Source: Apium graveolens (taxonomy: Eukaryota > Streptophyta > Magnoliopsida > Apiales > Apiaceae). Taken from it: a stretch of 64,000 nucleotides of DNA. Positions 47,089 through 59,100 of this stretch are shown here, piece after piece; positions within the stretch are counted from its first letter, which is position 1; each line of letters begins with the position of its first letter. A model generated the notes under the pieces. The model was not told the origin of the DNA and did not search any database. It saw only the letters and a program-made list of their open reading frames with translations. The translations under genes and the position numbers were made by a program. Location of the stretch: contig NC_133657.1 in assembly GCF_009905375.1 (NCBI RefSeq), forward strand, positions 49,196,741 through 49,260,740. The letters run 5' to 3'.

Positions 47089-48850
47089 GAGAGTAGAAAT
47101 AAATGAGGTGGGAAGAGAAACTATTGTTGACTCTGTGTTGATTGAAGTTATTTGAGGCACAGATGTCACAATAGAATCAGAAAGAATTGGCAAGTGAGCC
47201 AACAAATCATCTAAAAGATGATGCTCACTTGCACTGGATTTTGGCTTCCCCAACAGAGTTAAAGAAGGGGAATCAGGAATTGAAGTGTTTATCATGTCCA
47301 CTTCCAGTGAGTTAGTTGGTGAGTATTGTGTTTCAGTGGCTTCTATAATGAGAGATTTTGGCTGTGACTCCACATTTATTGGAGCCACATCAATCTGAAT
47401 TTGAGAAGGTGCAGGGACTGTGTCTTTAGCACCAGTTTGCACTAAGTGTGTGCCCTGTGCATCCCCAGTTGTTTTGGATTTCTTCTTTCTAGTGTAAGTT
47501 TGGTGTGAGATTGTGTCCCTAACCCTCTTGGCCTGTGCTCTTGGATGAGAGCTTTGTTCAATAACTACATCCTTTTGGGAGGATGCAGCTAGAAGTGAGC
47601 TTTTGTCCTTTTTAAGCACTACATTTTGTTGGGAAACTGCAGTGTGGCTAGGCTGGGATTCACTCAACTCTCCAACCTTATCCTTGGGGTTTCTTTGATG
47701 TTCACCCCTTCCCTCACCTATCTTACCCTGCTTCACACTCCCCTCTTTGGTTTTGGTAGATTTTTGAACTGGTACCTTTTGAGAGATACCAGAGGGGGTT
47801 TTCTTTGATTTGGATTTAGAAATTGTAGTTGTTTTGGCAGCTTTGGTAGGCAACTGTTTGGTCATTGTCACAGTTGCCATAACTATGCCTGAAGTCAAAG
47901 AAATAGAAGAGATTGGAATAGTTGAGGGTCTGGATGAACTTACCTCACTTACCTGAGGTGTCAGCATTACAAGAAAATAGAACATTGGCACATCCTTGTG
48001 ATGGTTGGCTCTGTTCAAGTCTGCAATGATTCTTCTCTCTTGAACCCAACAAGCTAATTTGTTGTTTGGGTTCTCAAGTTCAATCTCTTGACAAAGATGG
48101 TTAGCCAAAAGCATAAAAAATCTAGCATAGTAAATATTCTTTCCTCTTTTGGCTAAGTCACCTAGTTTAAAACCTAACTCATACACAACAAGGTCACTGA
48201 AATTATAATATTTGTCTGTAACTAGCATGTATAGCTTGTTAAGCATGGAAATGTTCACAGAATCAAAATTACTGATTTTTCGAGAAAAGACTTTAGTTAC
48301 TACATCACACAAGTAACTCCATTCCTTCCTAAGACCTAGTCTTCTAATTTCACTTAATTTTGCAGTAGGAAGTGCATAATGAATGGAATTGAGCATATTG
48401 ACAATATCAGTGTCAGTGTGTGGTGCAGTTACATTATCATCATGAATCTTGAAACATGCTATTATGACATCACTATTGATATATAAATCATTACCTTTGA
48501 TGGTTAGAGTGATGGTTTTGTCAGTAGAGTTGTAGATTTCTGTTGTCCACATCTCCTCAACAACTTCACAATAGATTGTGGGTGATTCCAGCATGGCAAA
48601 ATTTAACTTGCAGTTGTTCACGAAGTCCATCATCTTATGATAGTCTTCAGATTGCTGAATCCCCTTATTGACCTAGGCAGTGAAGTTGTTCTTCTCATAG
48701 ATGAACCCAGTCTGTGACATGATCTTAACTACGGGTGCCATTGTTAGAGAAGAAAAGCTTGAAGAGAAAGATGATTTTTGCTTAAAAGAGAATGAAATAA
48801 CACAGTTGAATTTGAGAATGATAAAAGAAAATGATTAGAAAGAAATAAGC

Positions 48851-48857
48851 TTTTATA
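48851..48857 (-). promoter_or_regulatory. Possible internal promoter (TATA) of the env-like gene, copia E
   Basis: TATAAAA on the minus strand, 110 bases upstream of the env-like ATG and about 105 bases after the last motif copy of the spacer array. A CT-rich leader (TTCTCTTTTAAGC, CTTTCTCTTC) lies between. It mirrors the arrangement in A. Confidence 0.5.
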
Positions 48858-48962
48858 CTTTACTCAAAATCAACTGATAAAAATATTAAAGAGAAGTAAG
48901 TTACCCAATAAAAATTGTCTAAAATAGCCGTTTTAAAATAAACTGTAAAAATTCCACCCATT

Positions 48963-49166
48963 ATCCGTCGTGTAATGCTTACAAACTGTAAGTATACTCG
49001 ATGGATAATGTTCAGGGAATTAACGGTTAAGATTTAGACACTTCGACGGATGAGGATAAGTTGATATCCGTCGAGCTTTAAACTACTCCAGAAAAGTAAT
49101 TGATTTTTATTTACAATTTGTATATCGACGGATGACTCAACTTGATGGATAATGGTCATCCGTCGA
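48963..49166. repeat. Motif array in the pol-env spacer of E
   Basis: Six or seven ATCCGTCGR-type sites (about 48963, 48997, 49043, 49066, 49125, 49143, 49158), in both orientations, in the 520-base non-coding gap between pol and the env-like gene. Confidence 0.9.
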
Positions 49167-50980
49167 GATGCAAATTTTGACTTAGCCAAAATTTTCATCG
49201 AAGACTAAAATTCAGTTAAATTTCTGGCTACTTTTCAACTTGCAAAATAATTCAGATAAATTCAAGAGTAATTAAGCATACCTAACTCACTTACCAACCT
49301 AGAAAAGGTGGATTCATCCAGTGGTTTGGTAAAAATATCTGCAAGTTGCTTCTCACTTGGAACAAAATGTAACTCTACAGTACCATTCATTACATGTTCC
49401 CTGATGAATTGGTACTTGATGTCTATATGCTTTGTCCTTGAATGTTGCACTGGATTTTCAGTGATGGCAATTGCACTTGTGTTGTCACAGAAAATAGGAA
49501 TCCTTTCAACTTGCAAACCATAGTCTAGCAATTGATTTTTCATCCATAAAATCTGTGCACAGCAACTGCCAGCAGCAATATATTCAGCTTCAGCTGTAGA
49601 AGTAGAAATTGAATTTTGCTTTTTACTGAACCAGGACACAAGCTTGTCTCCTAAAAATTGACAGGTTCCTGTTGTGCTTTTTCTATCAATTCTGCAACCT
49701 GCATAATCTGCATCTGAATAACCAGTTAGATCAAATCCAGAATCTCTAGGATACCAAATGCCAAGGTTTGGTGTTCCTTTGAGATATCTAAAGATTCTCT
49801 TAATAGCTATTAAATGAGACTCTCTAGGATCAGCCTGAAATCTAGCACACAAACATGTAGCAAACATTATATCTGGCCTACTAGCTGTTAAGTACAGAAG
49901 TGAGCCAACCATGCCTCTATAACTTGAAATATCCACAGACTTTTCAGTAGTGTTTAGTTCAAGCTTAGTTGCAGTGGCCATGAAAGTTTTTACAGATGTG
50001 CAATCCATTAGATCAAACTTCTTTAAAAGATCAAAAATATATTTAGTTTGACTAATGAATATTCCATCACTAACTTGCTTAACTTGTAAACCAAGAAAGT
50101 AAGTTAGTTCTCCCATCATACTCATTTCATACTTGATTTGCATCAGTTTGGCAAACTTTTTACAAAGTTTCTCATCTATAGAGCCAAAAATAATATCATC
50201 TACATAAATTTGAACAAGTATGCTAGAGCCATTCATATTTCTAAAAAATAAAGTTTTATCTACAGTACCTCTTGTGAAGTGATTTTCCAAAAGGAACTTT
50301 GATAAAGTGTCATACCAGGCTCTAGGTGCTTGCTTCAGTCCATAAAGTGCTTTCAGTAGATAATAGACATACTCTGGGAAATTTGGATCTTCAAAGCCAG
50401 GAGGTTGACTTATATACACTTCTTCCTCCAAATCTCCATTCAGAAAGGCACTTTTGACATCCATTTGATAGACCTTGAAATTGGCATGGGCTGCATAGGC
50501 TAAGAAGATTCTGATAGCTTCAAGTCTTGCAACAGGAGCAAATGTTTCATCAAAATCTATTCCTTCTTGCTGACAATAGCCTTTAGCAACCAATCTTGCT
50601 TTGTTCCTTACTACTATGCCATTTTCATCCATCTTGTTTTTGAATACCCATTTGGTGTCTATTGGATTCTTTCCTGTAGGCTTGGGTACCAGCTTCCATA
50701 CTTTATTCCTTTCAAATTGGTTTAGCTCCTCCTGCATAGCTAAAATCCAATCAGGATCTAACAAGGCTTCTTCTACCTTCTTTGGTTCTTCCTTAGACAG
50801 GAAGCTGCTGTATAGACATTCTTCTTGAGTTGCTCTCCTAGTTTGAACTCTGGAAGAAACATCACCAATAATCAGTTCAAAGGGGTGATCTTTTGTCCAT
50901 TTTCTTGGTTGTGGTAGATTAGCCCTAGATGAAGAGACCTCAATGTTGTCTTAATGTGTGATTGAGTTTTGATTGCTAGA

Positions 50981-50990
50981 AACTCCCCCT
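50981..50990 (-). other. Internal polypurine-tract-like site, copia E
   Basis: On the minus strand AGGGGGAGTT after CTC in the integrase-RT linker, at the place matching 3896 in A and 61050 in C. Confidence 0.5.
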
Positions 50991-51067
50991 GAGTTTGTGG
51001 ATCTTTGATTTGAGATTGGGGTGCTTTCTATGGGTGATCTGCCTTGACTTCCTGCTCCTTTTGATAA

Positions 51068-51172
51068 CCCGACGGATGGTGAATTTTGAGTACCGACGGA
51101 TGAGGCAGGTTGTCTTCCGACGGATAATACAGATTGCCTTCCGACGGATGAAGCGTTATGTAACTCGACGGA
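51068..51172 (-). repeat. Motif cluster inside the pol linker of E
   Basis: Five ATCCGTCGR sites about 23 bases apart, all in one orientation. They are read in a different frame from those in gag and env-like, giving repeated SSVGRQ-type peptides. Confidence 0.9.
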
Positions 51173-52617
51173 TGTTGAGTTTTGTGCTTCATTTGTAGTA
51201 GATTTGTCTGCATTATCCTTAGACACTGTTTCTTGATCACTCTCATCATCACTTTCATCACTGACCATCTCAACATTATCGAATTTGAGGCTCTCATGGT
51301 AATCTCCATCTATTAGTCCTTCAATCTTTTTATCATCAAACACAACATGTATAGATTCAATAACAATGTTGGTTCTTAGATTATAGACTCTATATGCTTT
51401 ACCAACAACATATCCAACAAAAATTCCTTCATCTGCTTTAGCATCAAACTTCCCATTTTGATCAGTTTGATTTCTCAGAATATAGCATTTACAGCCAAAG
51501 ATATGAAGAAAGTTCAGAGTTGGCTTCTTGTTCTTGAATAATTGATAAGGTGTCATGCATCTTGCTTGATTAATCAGAGAGATGTTCTGAGTGTAGCATG
51601 CAGTGTTTACAGCTTCAGCCCAGAAGTATGTTGGTAGTTTTGATTCTTCAAGCATTGTCCTTGCAGCTTCAATAAGAGATCTATTCTTTCTTTCGACTAC
51701 TCCATTCTGTTGTGGAGTCCTTGCTGCTGAAAACTCATGCAAGATTCCATTTTCCCCACAAAATGCTCTCATGACATAGTTCTTGAACTCAGTTCCATTA
51801 TCACTCCTGATTCTTCTAACTTTGAAATCAGGATGATTGTTAACTTACCTTATGTGATTGATGATGATTTCACTAGCCTCATCTTTGGACTTTAGGAAAT
51901 ATGTCCAAGAGAACTTTGAGAAATCATCTACAATTACTATGCAAAATCTTTTCTTTGAGATTGACAATATATTGACTGGTCCAAACAAATCCATGTGAAG
52001 CAGTTGTAGAGGCTCTTCAATTGCTGAATCAAGTTTCTTCCTGAATGATGCTTTAATCTGCTTCCCTTTTTGGCAGGCATCACACAGTCCATCCTTTGTA
52101 AACTCCACCATGCCTCTAACTAGCACTTTCTTTACCAGCTCATTCATGGTCTTGAAGTTCAAATGGGATATCTTCTTGTGCCATAGCCAACTTTCATCTT
52201 GACTTGCTTTACTGAGAAGACAAGTTACAGATTCTGCTTTAGTTGAGTTGAAGTCAGCTAGATACACATTTCCTCTTCTCACACCAGTGAGAACCACTTT
52301 GTTGTTTTGATTATTAATCACAACACAGGTTTCTTTGTTGAAGGTTACTGAGTTGCCTTTATCACAAAGCTAGCTGATACTCAACAGATTGTGTTTGAGA
52401 CCATCCACTAAGGCAACTTCTTCAATGATGATATTGTCCTTTGAAATCAAGCCATATCCCACAGTATAACCTTTGCTGTCATCTCCAAAAGTGATACTTG
52501 GGATAGCTCTCTCTTCAAACTCTGTGAGCAGGGTAGAATCACCAGTCATGTATCTTGAACAACCACTATCCAAGTACCAAAGATTCCTTCTGTTTCCCTG
52601 CACACATCAAAATCAAA

Positions 52618-55017
52618 TCAAGTTGATTTTGGTACCCAAGTTTCCTTGGGTCCTGCCTTGTTAGCTTTATTCTTCTGTTTCTTAGGTCTCAACTCATTTG
52701 ACTTAGGAATTTCATATTCTTCCTTAGTCATTTGGGTTGGGCCTTTGAAACCACTAGATGCAACAGAATTATTATGCATGTTATGGCTAACAGGAAATGG
52801 CATGCTTGGTGCAAACATGTTATTCCAGTAAGGCATGCTAAATGGCATTTGAGGCATATTGTATGCAGCATAATATGGATTAAGTGCAAATGGCATATTA
52901 GCAAACTGTGCATTCATGTTCTGTATAGGCATAGCATTTACAGGCATGGGAGGCATGGCATTCATGTTAGAGAATTGAGGCTGAACAGACATGGGAGTAG
53001 GCATGGCAGATTTGCAATTAACAGACAAATGATTTACTCTACCACACTTGACACAGATTTTTCTAGGAGCATATTTGTCAGGTGTGTAGTTATTATGTTT
53101 GTTAATCCCTACTTTACCATTCCTATTGTTTTTCCTTTTAGTCTCTGTTTTTACCTCTATCTTTTCAAGTCTGTCACTTAACTATTTGACAGTCATGTGA
53201 CCAACATTAGCCTTCTTCCCTTTCTTGGCTTGACTTGACTCTCCTGAAACAAAGTTCTTGGAAACAGACCCATACTTTTCATTTAGCTTGGTTAATTTGG
53301 CTTTGCTAATGGGTTTGCTCACAGCCGACGGATGAGGATTTTTATCATTCGACGGATAACACTTTTTGTTATCCGATGGATAGTCCTCATCATCCGTCGA
53401 GTCTACATCCGTCAGCAATCCATCTACCAAAATAGGTTCTAGTTTCTCCTTATTCTTTTCCCAGGCTTCATCACAAAAAGACTCAATTTCTTGAACCTTG
53501 GTGATTTGAGCATGAACATCTCTGGATGTTTTCTATGCTTTAATCACCTCCTGTTCACGATTGAGCTGCTTCTTTAAAATTTCTTCCTTTTTCAAGGACT
53601 CAGTTAATTCCTCCTTGGCAATTCTACACTCAATTTTTAGTTTCTCAAACTCAACAAACTGAGACTCAAGCACATTATTCCTCTCACTCAAAAACAAGTT
53701 GTTTTCTTTGATTTTAGCATTTTCTTTAGTGAGGGACTTAAGTGTAACACGCAAATGATACAATTCTGTAGACATGTCATTTATTGCATCATTACACTCA
53801 GCTTTAGATAAATGTGCAAGGTTTGTAGTGATTACCTGATTGCTTGAGGAACTTGTCTCTGTTTCATCAGACTTGGCCATAAGGGCTAGATTGACATAAC
53901 TGACATCCTCATCTTCATCCAAACCATCAGCTGCCCAGTCATTCTCTTGTGTAATAAAAGCCCTTTCCTTCTGTTTGAGTAGATCAAAGTATTTTTGCTT
54001 ATAATCCACAGACTCAAATCTTTTCTTACTGGAATCTGACTTTCTACACTCATTTGCAAAATGCCTTGCCAAGCCACATTTGAAACACTTGAATTTTGAT
54101 TTATCCACCATGTTTCTATTTGGCTTGGCAGCTCCAAAGTTCTTCTTGAACTTGAGCTTGGAAAATCTTCTTGAAAGGAATGCTAGGTGCTCATCAATGT
54201 CCTCCATGTCATCTTGACTCAATGAATCTTCACTTTCTGCAGCTAGCCCTTTACCCTTGCTTTCACAGGCCTTTGAAGTTGATTTCACAGCTTCCATCTT
54301 CACTTCCTTCTCCTTTTCCAGTTCAGCCACTAGTGCAATTGATCCTCCTTTCTTCTTTCCTCTCTCCATTCTTTCATCCTGCTCTATCTCAAGCTCATAG
54401 GTCTTCAGAATGCCATACAGTCTCTCCAAAGTAAACTCCTTATAATCTTGTGAGTTTCTCAATGAGACTGTCATTGGTTTCCATTCCTTTGGAAGAGATC
54501 TGAGAAATTTCAGATTGGAGTCTTTAGTCTGATAGACTCTTCCATGCAATTTAAGAGCATTTAGTAGCTTTTGGAATCTACTAAAGATGTCAGTGAGTGA
54601 CTCACTTTCTTCATTATGAAAATGCTCATATTGCTGAATCAGGAGCTGCATTTTATTTTCTCTTACTTGCTCAGTACCATCACAGATTATCTGTATTGTG
54701 TCCCAAACTTCCTTGGCAGTCTTGCAGTTGATGATGTTATCAAACATGTCTGCATCAACACCATTGAACAGAATGTTCATGGCCTTTTTATCTTTCCTGA
54801 CTTGTTCAATATCAGGGTCAGACCATTCATGCCTTGGCTTTGGAACAGATGGTTCATTTCCTGTTGCAGCTCTCATTGGAACATGAGGGCCTCTTTCTAT
54901 GCAGTCCACATAGGCCTCATCTTGAGAAAGCATATGAAGATGCATCTTTACCTTCCAATGATGGTAATTATCTTTATCAAGAAAAGGAATCTTGACTCCT
55001 ACATCTTTCTTGTTCAT
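52618..55017 (-). pseudogene. gag: Gag of copia E, two nonsense codons
   Basis: About 800 codons from the ATG at 55017 (MNKKDVGVKIPFLDKDNYHH), with TAG at 53533-53535 and 53182-53184, otherwise open. UBN2-type gag domain (residues 1-240), a first zinc knuckle CFKCGLARHFANEC (about 54085), a coiled coil (about 53550-53780), a motif-bearing acidic stretch (53325-53416), a second knuckle CVKCGRVNHLSVNC (about 53045), and an unusual Met/Pro/Asn-rich tail (52640-53000) with repeated MP and PFSMPY-like runs. It ends TWVPKST then TGA. Confidence 0.88.
53325..53416 (-). repeat. Motif cluster inside the gag frame of E
   Basis: Five ATCCGTCGR-type sites in both orientations, translated as STDD, YPSD, YPSN and HPSA. 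Confidence 0.88.
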
Positions 55018-55064
55018 CTTGCTGAATTGTTTTGATCTTTAAACTCTTTGTAGATTAAGAGCTT

Positions 55065-55076
55065 GCTCTGATACCA
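55065..55076 (-). other. Primer-binding site of copia E
   Basis: GCTCTGATACCA, the complement of the initiator-Met-tRNA site, two bases from the 5' LTR. Confidence 0.95.
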
Positions 55077-55078
55077 AT

Positions 55079-56101
55079 TGTTAGTCCTTTAACAATATAG
55101 CAAGAATTACAGAAGGGGGGTTGAATGGAATTCTTGAACCTTTTTCTTGAAATAAAAATGTTCAACTCGATTATGGATATATTTGTTTTGATTAGCACAA
55201 TGCGGAATGTAAACTTGAATGAATCAAAACATAAGTAATTAAAAACAAGAGTCTTTAAAAACTTTCTGGTGGATTTAAAAAATTCCACCAGAGATATATT
55301 AATATATCGAGAGGACTCTGTGTGCAGAAATGCTCACAGCTGCTTACACAAAATAGAACTGCTAAGAACACAGGAAATGCTAAAGATAGTGCTTACAAAG
55401 ATTTCTCTGTTGTTGTTTCTTAGCTATCTCAGTTGTTTTTCTATTTGCTACTCTCTTGGTTTATATATTACCAAGATTACAAAGTCAAAAAGACTGAACA
55501 AATATAAAATCTAACAGTCTTGATCTTTGCTGCTTTTCATCCCCCATTACCCAGTTAATGGGATTCCATGGTGTGTTTGTATCCAACTCAACGGCTGTGT
55601 GTCAGCTTTCACTGTTCAACTGATGTTTGAATTCTTGATATGATCATCCGTCGACTTTCAGATCATCCGTCGATGACTTGATTGATCATCCGTCGACTGC
55701 TATGTTAAACATCCGTTGATAGTAATTTGATCATCCGTCGAAGCTTTGTTAATCATTCGTTGGTAGCTATTTTGGCACTTGACTTCATTTCACTTATACA
55801 GAATTACAAGACATTTCTTATGTACAGTTAATCAACCTATTCTGCATATCTAGTTAAAGTCAACATGACTTATATGCTACTTCAGATTCTATACAAAGGT
55901 GCATACAACACTGTGCTACAAACTTATTATTACATAAGCTAATCACTCGATGGATAATTAGTTAATCATCCGTCGGGACTATAATGAGTTATCCGTCGGG
56001 ACTATAATTCTTATCCGTCGAGTGCTACTTTATTTCACTAAGTAAAATCTACTTAGATGTTTTGTTTAGGTAATCATCAAGTACACAACATATTCACAAC
56101 A
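55079..56101 (-). repeat. 5' LTR of copia E
   Basis: 1,023 bp, about 98% identical to 42962-43984. TATA box at about 55461; motif array at about 55646-56021. Confidence 0.96.
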
Positions 56102-59100
56102 CTTATCATAAGCATTTTTTTGTTCAGCATCACACCACTCCCTCGGTAATTTTTTTATGACATGAAACACCATCCTCTCAGTCGGATCCTCCACATAAAA
56201 TACTTGTTGCACCTGCGATGCTATGATATACGGTTCTGATTTGCAAATGGTATTGTTAAAATTAACCTTGATAAGACCATATGGATCTTTTTCTTCTTGG
56301 TACCAAGTGCACCTGAAAAGAACCACTGCATAAACTCCCCAGTAATCAACTTTAACAATTTCTTCAACTGATCCGTAGTAACTGACAGCCCCGACTTTCG
56401 GATTATCGTCTTTCGAACTCGCAAAACTTGTAGTTTCAGCAGTCAAAAAAACACCGCAGTTTTGGGTTGTACATTTTGAATCTCTACTCTTTGTGTGAAA
56501 ATGATATCTGTTTACCATGTAGCCACTAAACCTCCTGGTCGTTCGATTAGGACCCAAAGAAAGGGCACGTAAATCAGATGAAATTTCCACCCTTTTCCCC
56601 ACCACCTCTTTTAGCCACTTCCAGAAATCTTCGGAGTGCGCTTGTTCTGTATTGTATTTTTTTAAATTTGAATCAGCAGCCACTAATGCACGGTGATCCC
56701 TAAGAAAATATTAAGTTAAAAATCATATTTAAATAGTTTAAAAGAAAACAAGTTCGACAAATGAAGGAGGGAGTAAATAACTTACTCAATTAATGTCTCA
56801 ATTTCCTTATTACCGTAATTGAAAAGAATGTAAGTATGACAAGCTTTCCAAACGGAATCTTTCAATTGAATAACTTTGCCCTCTTTATTCTTTCTGCCTC
56901 CAATATGATATTCTGCATTTGTTGGATATTTTGCAAAATCAGTTAACGGTTCACCACCCAAAAACCTTGAACAGAATTTAACGCACTCCTCTGCCAAATA
57001 GCCTTCCGCAATTGTACCTTCTGGTCTGGCCCTATTACGGACATAGTTTTTCAATTTGCAAAGATATCGCTCAATAGGATACATGCAGCGAAGGTGCTCA
57101 GATCCACCTTATTCAATCTCTCTGCACAAATGAACGGGGAGGTGCACCATGATATCAAAAAAGGAGGGGGGGGGGAATTATCTCAAATTCACATAAGATG
57201 TCGACAATTTAATCTTGAAGCCTCCTGATATCATCCAAGTGAATGGCCTTACTCCATAGACCTCGAAGTAATGCACTGAATCTTATCAACGGCTTCGCAA
57301 CATCAGCTTTGACTGATTTCTTCACAGCAAATTGCAACAAGTAATGAAGTATAAAATATGCATCGTGGCTCTTATACCCCAATATCGTCCTCTCGTTTGT
57401 GTGCACATAACGACTGATATTAGAGGCACAACCGTAAGGTAATTTCGCATTCTTCAATACCTTGCAAAAGATTTCTTTTTCCTTCTTTGACATGTCAAAG
57501 ACGACTGCACTAATTTCATACGATTTCCCATTAGCAGATTCCACCGGATGAAGGGACTTCCGTATTCCCATTTCTTGTAAATCAAATCGAGCTGCCAAAT
57601 GATCTTTTGACTTGCCACTAATATTAAGCAAGGTACCTAATATATTGCCGCAAATGTTTTTTTGATGTGCATGACATCGAGGTTATGTCTTAATGGATTA
57701 TGCTTCCAATATGGCAAATCAAAAAATATAGACTTTTTTTTAAAAGGGATGCCACTTTCACGCTTTCTTTTTTTCTTATTATTTTCCCCAAATTGGTTTT
57801 TAAACCCAATTAACAGTTATTCAACCTCTGTTTCCATCAACGATTCTGCACTCTGCCTCGTCTCAATTGCCCCGTTAAATCTTTTCTTGTCAAACCTCCA
57901 CTTGTGGGAAGGATCAAGAAACCTCCAATGACTCATATAGCACATATTCCGGCTGTTTTTCAAATATTCTGAGCAGATCTCATAATGGCAGACCGGGCAC
58001 GCTAACTTACCCTTTGTGCTCCAACCGGACAACATAGCATAGCCCAGGAAGTCGCTAATGGTCCAGAGCACCCCTGCCCGTAAATTAAAGTTCTGATCAC
58101 TCATGGCATCATAAGTTTGGATGCCTATATCCCACAACTCTTTCAACTCGGTGATTAATGGTTGCATATATACGTCGATACTGTTTAAAGGAGAATTTGG
58201 ACCCGATATCAACGTCGAAAGAATTTAGTTTTCTTGTTTCATACAAATCCAAGGAGGGAGGTTGTAGTTTACTAGTGCAATAGGCCATGTACTATGACTT
58301 AAATTCATTGTACAATACGGACTGAATCCATCAGCAGCTACACCTAGTCTTACATTTCAAATTTCCGAAGAAAATTCAGGGTAGTTAGCATCCATCATCT
58401 TCCAAGATTTAGCATCAGTCGGATGCCTTAGCTTCCCATCTTCTATCCGTCTAGTTGCATGCCAAGTCATGAGTTTATAAAATTCTTTGCACATGAAAAT
58501 TCTTTGCAGTCTAGGTTTAAGGGGAAGGTATCTCATGACATTTGCTGGCACCTTGCTAATAATTCTCTCTGGATCATCATTAGCAGCAGACCCTTTCTTT
58601 TCTTGTAAAACCCACCTCGAAACCCCGCAGTTATCACAAACTATTTTATCTTTATTTTTGCCCCAATACAGCATGCAACTGTTGGGGCATGCATGTATTT
58701 CCTGATAATCAAGACCTAAGTCTTTCATTATATTTTTAGCAGCAGTAAACGATACAGGTATATTGGCTTCGGGAAAGGCCTCTTTAATCAGAACTAATAA
58801 ATCACTGAACCCCGACTCGGTAATTCCATGAACACACTTCAAATGGTAAAGCCGGATCATAAAACTTAGCCGAGAAAAATTTGTGCAGACCGTATATAGC
58901 GGTTTTTTTCCCTCCTCGACAAGGCGATCAAATTTTTTTGCCTCCGCATTTGGTCCTACTTCTACATTCTGAAACCTCCTACCCGTATAATCGAACATCT
59001 CTTGTAAATTATCCCCGAAGGCAGTCCCCGCTTCACAGTCCCTAAAATCGGTCCTATTTCCTTTTTTGGATCCTGAAATCCTATAAATCCATTGGACATG

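Larger units (their letters stand above)
44174..48741 (-). pseudogene. Env-like third gene of copia E
   Basis: About 1,520 codons from the ATG at 48739-48741 (MAPVVKIMSQTG). Breaks are TAG at 48673-48675; TAA, TGA and TAG clustered at about 45080-45210; and one single-base shift near 44570. The rest is open, including 1,142 codons in a row. The N-terminal globular part (residues 30-260) matches A in pattern (IYYARFFMLLANHLC). The middle is Ser/Thr/Pro-rich with the motif-derived HPSS, PTD and YPSD peptides at 46974-47088. A coiled coil (LKKEIADLKTYNSEK) follows, then a basic region and a C-terminal helical domain (RRLVLKKIEELRSVRAK). No signal peptide or clear membrane span is seen. Confidence 0.78.
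49262..52606 (-). pseudogene. pol: Pol of copia E, three nonsense codons
   Basis: Opens after a TGA at 52607-52609. Protease (LWYLDSGCSRYMTGD), GAG-pre-integrase (WLWHKKISHLN, CDACQKGK), integrase (LLHMDLFGP, RSDNGTEF, QQNGVVERKN; D,D,E kept), a motif-rich linker (about 50990-51250), RT with YVDD at about 50195, and RNase H to 49262. All lie in one frame, interrupted only by TAG at 52370-52372, TAA at 51845-51847 and TAA at 50951-50953. The RT/RNase H block of 500 residues is intact. The pol frame does not overlap gag, whose stop is at 52618-52620, and GTGTGCAG|GG lies at the opening. Confidence 0.9.
42962..56101 (-). mobile_element. Copia element E, SIRE/Maximus type, full length
   Basis: LTRs of 1,023 bp each (55079-56101 as 5', 42962-43984 as 3') and a perfect CTTAT duplication (42957-42961, 56102-56106). 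Gag, pol and a very long env-like gene fill 13.1 kb. The LTRs differ at about 19 sites (1.9%) with no length change, so it is fairly young. The frames are broken mostly by in-frame stops; one frameshift is seen in the env-like gene. About 40 copies of an ATCCGTCGR motif lie in the LTRs, the pol-env spacer and all three genes. Confidence 0.96.

Noticed and set aside
45989..47808. Plus-strand frames opposite the env-like gene of E
   Set aside because: Short, unrelated to one another and lying opposite a real 1,142-codon frame; mirror frames.
51028..51309. An alternative frame with repeated HPSEDN/YPSED peptides over the pol linker of E
   Set aside because: It is the motif cluster read in another frame inside pol; useful only as evidence that the repeat is at DNA level.
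57166..57180. A run of G as a programmed slippage site in the transposase
   Set aside because: More easily explained as homopolymer expansion or an assembly error in a gene with several other breaks.
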